Of a stretch of DNA of 5,801 nucleotides, positions 1 through 4,009 are shown piece after piece. The first letter of the stretch is position 1, and every line of letters begins with the position of its first letter. Origin of the DNA: a bacterium (GTDB taxonomy: Bacteria; Chloroflexota; Dormibacteria; Aeolococcales; Aeolococcaceae). The notes beneath the pieces were generated by a model, which worked only from the letters and a program-made list of their open reading frames with translations, did not search any database and was not told the origin of the DNA. The stretch lies in assembly GCA_021850405.1 (NCBI GenBank), contig JAJZMA010000109.1:1-5801 (forward strand), read 5' to 3'. The position numbers and the translations under genes are program-made.

Positions 1-30
1 TAAAACCAATGATTCTGGAAGCCCCGCCCC

Positions 31-1270
31 ACGCGCATCACTACTGCATTTAAGCGTCTTTTGTACCTTGGCGGTGTGACGGTGACGTCCGGCGAGTTCA
101 CTCTCAACATGGTGTCAGTGAAGCGGGCCATACGGCGGCGCCGCCTCATTTGTCCTCACTGCCGACATTCGACCAGAGCACGCTACGACGCACGGCCGGT
201 GATACCGAGCTGGTGGCACCTGGACGGAGTGTGTGGCAGCTCAAACTACGAGCGTCATTGTGGCGACTGCGGTGTCCCACGCATGGCGTGGTGACCAAAG
301 GCGCGCCGTTCGCTCCCCAGGGCACCAATCTCACCCGTGATCTGGACGATCTCATCACCTGGCAGGTGACGCGCATGGACAAGACGGCAGTGTGCCGACT
401 GTACTGGGAGTCGTGGCGCACGGTGGGGTGCGTGTGTAGGCGTATGGTGGCAACTGATCTGGATGCTCAGCGGCTCAGTGGACTGTTCCGCATTGGCATC
501 GATGAAATCAGTTGGCGCAAGCACCACAAGTATCTGACCCTGGTCGTCGACCAGGACCGCCGCCGCGTAGTGTGTGGAGCCAGGAGCAAGGACGCCGCGA
601 CACCCAACAGGTTCTTCGACGAAGTGGGCACGGAACACCCCGCTCAGATTGAGGCAGTAAGCATGGATCTGGGCCCGGCGCTTCTCAAGTCCTTCCGGAA
701 TGAACGGCATGCGCCACAGGCGGTGGTGTGTGCCGATCCTTTTCACCTCGTCAAACTCGTCAGTGAGGCATTTGACGACGTTCGACGGGAGCTCTGGCAG
801 CAACTCCGAGGTATATCGGATCCGCAGTACGCCAAGTCGTTCAAAGAGGCGCGCGGGGCCCTGCTCAAGAAACCCGGCACTCTGAGCGAGAACCCGAGGA
901 TCCAGCTCGCGGCACTGCGAGGGCAAGGGGGCGCTCTGTGGCGGTCCTACGCGATGAAGAAGCAGTTTTGCGAGATCTTCCGCAGGCGACCACACGCGGG
1001 AAGAGGATGCTACGTTGCTGGATCGCTACTGCTCGCGGGTTCGTCGTTCACGGCTGGCTTCCTTCGTCACGTGTGCAACCATCGAGACATGACTCTCAAG
1101 GCCATAGAGTACGGCATTTCCAACGGTCGGCTGGAGGAGTTTAATGCCAAAGTCTGATTGATTATCCGTCGGGCGTATGGGCTCCACTCGGCTTGCGTAG
1201 CGCTCGCCCTGGTCATGGTGGCGTCCGGCCCATAGATCTAGCGCTTCCTCAAGAACGGGCGGCCGCATGA
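31..1270 (+). pseudogene. Broken ISL3-family DDE transposase
   Basis: This gene would have cut and joined the ends of its insertion sequence. Read through its lesions it gives about 413 codons, the usual ISL3 length. Frame 1 (31 to about 222) begins RITTAFKRLLYLGGVTVTS and carries the zinc-binding CPHC (151-162). Frame 3 (about 225-980) holds CPTH (273-284), the first catalytic Asp in GIDE (codon 501) and the second in DPFH (codon 735). Frame 1 resumes at about 982-1075 (GDHTREEDATLLDRYCSRV). Frame 3 then gives SNGRLEEFNAKV with the catalytic Glu at codon 1134. Lesions: ACG instead of ATG at 31 behind a GGAAG ribosome site (17-21); net -1 near 220-231; one extra C near 980; net -1 near 1075; TGA at 1155 where family members have Arg; another shift near 1230 before IDLALPQE in frame 2. 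All three DDE residues remain, but no intact protein can be made. The intact 335-codon run at 150-1157 is not a functional protein. Confidence 0.9.
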
Positions 1271-1293
1271 CCCGCATCTGCGTCAGGAGCGCC
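1271..1293. repeat. Possible right terminal inverted repeat of the ISL3 element
   Basis: The 23 bases directly after the end of the transposase homology have the position and general look of ISL3 right ends, which often finish in a GGAG-GCC type sequence. The outward-reading strand starts GGCGCTCCTGACG. The matching left repeat would lie before base 1, so the call rests on position and recalled resemblance only. Confidence 0.25.
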
Positions 1294-1435
1294 GGCGAGG
1301 TGCCCCGGCTACCATTGCGCACTAATTTGCGGATAAGATTGAATATGGAGAGTCATCTACCCACAGGGAAGCAGCGCGCAGCCTTTGAGCTTTCCCAGCG
1401 CAAGGAACGCTGCTACAGCACCTGTTATAAAGGAT
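1294..1435. other. Gene-free stretch between the IS remnant and the small basic gene
   Basis: No credible coding region is seen in this 142-base interval. A frame open from a TTG at 1385 joins the small basic gene downstream, but that start has no ribosome site and the GTG at 1448 is much better. A TATAAA at 1426-1431 lies too close to the GTG and has no -35 partner at a normal distance. The interval presumably contains the promoter of the small gene, but I cannot place it. Confidence 0.4.
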
Positions 1436-1441
1436 AAGGAG
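1436..1441 (+). promoter_or_regulatory. Ribosome binding site AAGGAG that fixes the GTG start at 1448
   Basis: AAGGAG is a near-perfect Shine-Dalgarno core, six bases before GTG 1448. It is the strongest initiation signal in the window and makes the GTG a far better start than the upstream in-frame TTG at 1385. Confidence 0.75.
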
Positions 1442-1447
1442 AAACAA

Positions 1448-1585
1448 GTGGCAGAAAAGACCAGAGGCGCCCCAAAGAAGGAAACCAAGAAGCCCAAGGC
1501 TCCGTCCACCCAGAAAGCGGCACGCCGCGAGGCTGCCAAGAAAGCCATGCAGTCTGGAAGAGACGCCAACACCCCAGACGAGTAG
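1448..1585 (+). CDS. Small lysine/alanine-rich basic protein (45 aa), unknown function
   Basis: I do not recognise this gene. The 45-residue product (MAEKTRGAPKKETKKPK at the N-terminus) has 9 Lys, 4 Arg, 9 Ala and only 6 acidic residues, a net charge near +7. Residues 4-32 are almost all Lys, Pro, Ala, Thr and Arg, with an alanine-rich amphipathic run REAAKKAMQ near 27-35 and an acidic tail TPDE. There is no membrane segment, cysteine or histidine. The composition resembles nucleic-acid-binding tails of histone-like or ribosome-associated proteins, which is inference from composition only. The GTG start is chosen because AAGGAG lies six bases upstream. The gene stands alone between the dead transposon and a gene-poor stretch. 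The TAG stop is followed by another 83 open codons in the same frame (to TGA 1835), which may be chance. That this is a real gene is likely; its role is unknown. Confidence 0.65.
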   Translation: MAEKTRGAPKKETKKPKAPSTQKAARREAAKKAMQSGRDANTPDE

Positions 1586-1603
1586 CTAGCCCGGCCAGCC
1601 CTT

Positions 1604-1627
1604 CTGAAGCAAGGGAGCACGCTTCAG
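1604..1627 (+). terminator. Hairpin after the small basic gene, possible weak terminator
   Basis: CTGAAGC (1604-1610) pairs perfectly with GCTTCAG (1621-1627) around a 10-base loop, beginning 18 bases after the stop of the small basic gene. The position suits a terminator or 3'-end stabiliser. No T-tract follows and the stem is only seven pairs, so strong intrinsic termination is doubtful. Confidence 0.3.
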
Positions 1628-1872
1628 CTTCAGCTGCCACTTTCAGGACTAAAGGAAACCCTCGAGACCTGGATCGCGGAGCGCGAGGGCAGTGGACCGC
1701 AGGGCATGCAGGTCCCTATGCCCCCCTTGGGTTGCCTCCAGGAGAAGGGGACTCCACAGGCTTGCTTGCGTAGACAGGACTGGCGGCTGGACCTGCCCAG
1801 CGAGCCAGAAGACTGTGCCCCCCAAAAAAACCAATGATGTCCGCTTGAGCCGGGTTTCTGTTACCGTGTCCA

Positions 1873-1901
1873 TTGGCAACGCACAAAGGGCCGCCTATGG
1901 C
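1873..1901 (+). promoter_or_regulatory. Weak candidate promoter ahead of the flippase region
   Basis: TTGGCA (1873-1878, five of six against TTGACA) is followed after 17 bases by TATGGC (1896-1901, three of six). Transcription would begin near 1908, about 45 bases before the ATG at 1952. The -10 match is poor, so this is a tentative placement. Confidence 0.25.
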
Positions 1902-1951
1902 GAGGAGCGTGCTCTGCGCCCGTGGCGACAATACCTCCTGGGAGCCATGCC

Positions 1952-2092
1952 ATGACCGAGATTCCATCCCCCGTCCAGCACCGTAGTCACTGGCGACCCA
2001 TATCCAGCCGCCACGTCTGCCTTCCGGGAGACGAGCAGCCTGAAGGCTGGGCGTGCAGCATGGCGGCTGTTGGAAAGTGCTGTGGCGATTGA
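1952..2092 (+). CDS. Short ORF (46 aa) overlapping the flippase start, or the displaced true N-terminus of the flippase
   Basis: ATG 1952 has a good ribosome site, GGGAG at 1940-1944, seven bases upstream, far better than anything in front of the annotated flippase start. The ORF begins MTEIPSPVQHRSHWRP and ends at TGA 2090, overlapping the first codons of the flippase in another frame. It looks like no family I know. The flippase frame is itself open back to 1956 without a start codon and reads naturally there (SSTVVTGDPYPAATS and on). A one-base change in the C5 run at 1968-1972 would join MTEIPSP to that sequence and give the flippase a roughly 40-residue disordered N-terminal extension. 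I find this frame-break reading at least as likely as an independent 46-residue protein. Confidence 0.35.
   Translation: MTEIPSPVQHRSHWRPISSRHVCLPGDEQPEGWACSMAAVGKCCGD
2003..2069 (+). promoter_or_regulatory. Possible three-stem RNA fold directly before the flippase start
   Basis: CAGCCGCCA (2005-2013) is the exact complement of TGGCGGCTG (2061-2069), closing a fold that ends one base before the TTG at 2070. Inside it, CGTCT (2014-2018) pairs with AGACG (2029-2033), and CAGCC (2036-2040) pairs with GGCTG (2045-2049) around a TGAA loop. This makes a compact three-way junction next to the translation start. It might regulate initiation, or be chance in what could be coding DNA if the flippase starts at 1952. 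I recognise no known riboswitch class. Confidence 0.3.
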
Positions 2093-3386
2093 TCCTGAAC
2101 TGGAGGTGCTGCTCCCGGTCACGGTGACATCCGAGCCGGTGACCACCAACCGCAATCTCACAATAGGGACCATTCTTCTCGTTGGGTCAGGAGCCATCTC
2201 AGGCCTGTCTGCCCTCGTTTTCAATGTAATAGTCGCCCGGGCAGGGGGCGCAATCACCTACGCCATCATCGGGCCTTTGCTCTCCATCGGGATCGTGGTG
2301 AGCTTTCTCGCCAACGGGATCACCTACGCAGTAGCCAGACAGGTGGCGCTCCATCCCCGCCATGCCCGCCACGTGGTGCTCTCCCAGGGGATCCGCATGT
2401 GGCCGCTCTGGGCACTCACCGCCGCCATCGTCGCCCTGGTCATCCCGATCCAGCACTTCCTCGTCCTTGCGAGCCCGGTCCCGGTAGCCCTTGCCGGGCT
2501 GATCTGGATAGCCACCATCTTTGGCGCGCTGCCGAATGCAGGCGCAGTTGGGACATCCCGCCTACGGCTCATAGCCATCACCATGTTTGGAACCACCCTG
2601 GTGCGGCTTGCCCTGGGAGTAGTGGCTGGCCACACCGCCTTCATTGCGGATGCTGCGCTGCTGGCCTCACTGGCACCGGTGGTGCTCACCGCTATCATCC
2701 TGTTTGTCGCCCTGGGCCAAAAACCAGCTGGAAGCAGCCACACCCAGTCCGAGCCGCCGAAAGCGAGGCTCGGTAATGCATCGCTCATCGCAGCGGTGGC
2801 ATCCACAGCGCTCTGGGGGCTCTGGTCTACCCCCTTGCTGCTTGCCAAGCATGACCTGGCTGCTTCCATCGCAGGCAACTTTGCCTCAGCCCAGCTGATA
2901 GTAACTGGGTGCATGATTGTGACTGGATCAGTGGTAACTGCCTTCTACGGTGAGATAGCAAGACGTGGGGGACTGCTCATTGTAGTAGGTGCCTGTGCCA
3001 CTTTCCTGCTCATGACGTGTGCCACAGTATTTCTGGTGGTGCTCGGTCCCTTCATCGTGGACCACCTCTATGGCGCTGGCTTCCAGGTCCAGCGCTCCTG
3101 GTTTCTCACCTTTGGAGTCTCGGGAACTGCGGCTGCCTGCGCCAATTACGCCATGTGGGTCTCCTGGGCGCGGCACCGGCAGCGCGTGGCAGTCCTCTGT
3201 GGTCTTGCATCCAGCCTTGTAGTGGAGGTGGCAATAGTCACAGCGACCGTAGCGACCCCGGATGGGCTCGCCATCGCGCCGGCTGCAGCCCTGCTTATAG
3301 GAAGCCTGGTAGCCCTGCTTATCTGGGGCGTCCGGCACGTGACTGGCGCAAGCACTGGAGAGGAGCCCGTCCCCTCCCCCTCCTGA
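2070..3386 (+). CDS. Multi-pass membrane protein, polysaccharide flippase/MATE-like (MOP superfamily)
   Basis: The 438-residue product is a polytopic membrane protein. I count about 12 hydrophobic segments near residues 30-51, 62-84, 110-134, 136-155, 165-187, 195-216, 237-258, 270-293, 301-329, 344-366, 372-395 and 400-422. Two sets of six are separated by a hydrophilic loop (217-236, QKPAGSSHTQSEPPKAR), the two-bundle layout of the MOP superfamily, whose members flip lipid-linked sugars or exchange ions and drugs across the inner membrane. Length and segment number fit an O-antigen/exopolysaccharide-type flippase, but no residue motif proves the substrate and no glycosyltransferase genes are nearby. 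The start is unsettled: TTG 2070 is the first possible codon in this frame and lacks a ribosome site; GTG 2082 has GGAAAG four bases upstream; a frame break would move it to ATG 1952. The membrane nature is certain, the superfamily likely, the substrate unknown. Confidence 0.75.
   Translation: MESAVAIDPELEVLLPVTVTSEPVTTNRNLTIGTILLVGSGAISGLSALVFNVIVARAGGAITYAIIGPLLSIGIVVSFLANGITYAVARQVALHPRHARHVVLSQGIRMWPLWALTAAIVALVIPIQHFLVLASPVPVALAGLIWIATIFGALPNAGAVGTSRLRLIAITMFGTTLVRLALGVVAGHTAFIADAALLASLAPVVLTAIILFVALGQKPAGSSHTQSEPPKARLGNASLIAAVASTALWGLWSTPLLLAKHDLAASIAGNFASAQLIVTGCMIVTGSVVTAFYGEIARRGGLLIVVGACATFLLMTCATVFLVVLGPFIVDHLYGAGFQVQRSWFLTFGVSGTAAACANYAMWVSWARHRQRVAVLCGLASSLVVEVAIVTATVATPDGLAIAPAAALLIGSLVALLIWGVRHVTGASTGEEPVPSPS
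3287..3322 (+). repeat. 12-bp direct repeat inside the flippase gene
   Basis: AGCCCTGCTTAT occurs at 3287-3298 and 3311-3322, a period of 24 bases or eight codons, within the last membrane segment (ALLIGSLVALLI). Slippage between copies would add or remove eight residues without breaking the frame. Confidence 0.6.
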
Positions 3387-3483
3387 AGCGGCAGACAGGA
3401 CCTCCTCCCGTGTCTCCTGTAGTTCACACCACACAGGTGGACCTTCCCAGTCACTGCGCTATCTTTGGGCATTGCGGCACGAG

Positions 3484-3489
3484 TATAAT
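3484..3489 (+). promoter_or_regulatory. Perfect -10 box TATAAT
   Basis: TATAAT lies 36 bases before ATG 3526 and 95 bases after the flippase stop, so transcription would begin near 3496. No good -35 is seen at 16-18 bases (the hexamer at 17 bases is ATCTTT), and there is no extended TG motif. It suggests that the small gene downstream has its own promoter and argues against the TTG start at 3472. Confidence 0.45.
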
Positions 3490-3525
3490 CGGTCCCGGAC
3501 TTATCGCAGTATGCGGGAGAAGCTG

Positions 3526-3858
3526 ATGGAAAACAGGAGCCTGGAGAGCAGCAGCCTGGATGGCAGGGGCCTGGATGTGATCGACATCATCTTCCGGAGA
3601 ATCTACCTGCGGAGCATAAAGAATGCAGTCGCCTGGGCTGACGCCAAAGACGGCTGGTACAGGACCAAGTCGGGCAACTCCACGGTATGGATCTCCTGCA
3701 ACCAGTTCAGGATTGAGACAGTTGCCCACGGCACTACCTATCAGGAAACACGCGATTTCGATACCGCATCTGACATGTATGGCCTGTTCCAGATAGTGGC
3801 GACAACCCTGTTTGGAGAAAATCCGCAGGCGACCCTGCTACACGATTTTCCGGAATAG
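3526..3858 (+). CDS. Hypothetical protein (110 aa), unknown function
   Basis: I do not recognise this family. The ATG at 3526 is preferred because GGGAG (3515-3519) stands six bases upstream. The frame stays open back to TTG 3472, but that codon lies before the TATAAT box. ATG 3511 is a second possibility. The product starts MENRSLESSSLDGRGL, a polar tail, followed by a likely helix (VIDIIFRRIYLRSIKNAVAWADA, about 18-40), then an aromatic and polar stretch suggesting beta strands (WYRTKSGNSTVWISCNQFRIETVAHG, 44-69), and a C-terminal helix near 82-96 (DMYGLFQIVATTLFG). There is one Cys, no signal peptide and no membrane segment, so a small soluble alpha/beta protein is likely. It sits in its own transcription unit between the flippase and typA. 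The third-base pattern and ribosome site support a real gene. Confidence 0.65.
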   Translation: MENRSLESSSLDGRGLDVIDIIFRRIYLRSIKNAVAWADAKDGWYRTKSGNSTVWISCNQFRIETVAHGTTYQETRDFDTASDMYGLFQIVATTLFGENPQATLLHDFPE

Positions 3859-3997
3859 TCAAAAGGATTCCCCGCCAGCACGAGAGCCACTGTCCTCCCG
3901 GACCACTCCCGGCACCGGTGAGCGCCCTGGCAGCCCCCCGACGCTTCCCATAAACCTGCCAAACGGCAACTGCCTGTCACGGCCGGCATAGTCCACA

Positions 3998-4009
3998 ATG
4001 AAGGAATGA
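3998..4009 (+). promoter_or_regulatory. Three-codon ORF (Met-Lys-Glu-stop) ending on the typA start codon
   Basis: ATG AAG GAA TGA runs directly into the typA start, its stop overlapping as ATGA at 4006-4009. The same bases contain AAGGA (4001-4005), the only Shine-Dalgarno-like sequence before typA, yet it touches the ATG with no spacer. Possible readings are translational coupling through the mini-ORF, a leaderless transcript starting close to here, or coincidence. Confidence 0.25.

Larger units (their letters stand above)
1..1293 (+). mobile_element. Remnant of an ISL3-family insertion sequence (left end outside the window)
   Basis: The stretch is almost filled by a decayed ISL3-type transposase gene, described separately. 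Only about 30 bases precede the predicted start, so the left terminal inverted repeat probably lies outside the window. The right end is placed tentatively near 1293: the coding homology stops at about 1270 and is followed by a segment (1271-1293) ending in CAGGAGCGCC, which resembles the 3' ends I recall for actinobacterial ISL3 elements. Family knowledge: ISL3 elements are usually about 1.3-1.6 kb, carry one transposase and make 8-bp target duplications. Neither the partner repeat nor a duplication can be seen here. The family assignment is firm, the boundary is weak, and the element cannot move by itself. Confidence 0.8.
1586..1951. other. Gene-poor stretch with hairpin and C6A7 homopolymer tract
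   Basis: This 366-base interval has no convincing gene. Frame 2 is open from 1586 to TGA 1835 but has no usable start except an ATG at 1706. Frame 3 is open from GTG 1692 to TGA 1953 (87 codons), but its first half is rich in Arg and Cys and the GAGGG before it is only two bases from the GTG. The two frames meet at a tract of six C and seven A (1818-1830), where a slip would join them into one longer reading frame, so a decayed gene is possible. The frame-3 stop overlaps the ATG at 1952 as ATGA. Confidence 0.35.

Noticed and set aside
255..995. 246-codon open frame on the minus strand
   Set aside because: It is antisense to the transposase, whose + strand translation has clear DDE and zinc motifs; the minus product shows no recognisable domain.
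1426..1431. TATAAA as a -10 box for the small basic gene
   Set aside because: It would start transcription inside or after the ribosome site, and no -35 lies at 16-18 bases.
1692..1955. 87-codon + strand frame from GTG 1692
   Set aside because: GAGGG is only two bases from the GTG, the first half is unusually rich in Arg and Cys, and nothing is recognisable; it is kept only as part of the gap description.
1985..2050. Resemblance to the ZTP (pfl) riboswitch: GTAGTCACTGGCGACC, then GGCTGGGCGTGCA
   Set aside because: The first block recalls the motif core, but the expected P3 loop and the CCGCCTGGGC-type block are not present in the right form, so I do not call it.
2324..2914. 196-codon open frame on the minus strand
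   Set aside because: It is the shadow of the flippase gene; the + strand gives orderly membrane segments while the minus product is a featureless Ala, Ser and Arg mixture.
3395..3420. ACAGGA / TCCTGT inverted repeat after the flippase as a terminator
   Set aside because: The stem has only six pairs, the loop is 14 bases and no T-tract follows.
3912..3919. Palindrome CACCGGTG between the small gene and typA as an operator
   Set aside because: A single 8-bp palindrome is expected by chance in GC-rich DNA and has no second copy or promoter overlap.
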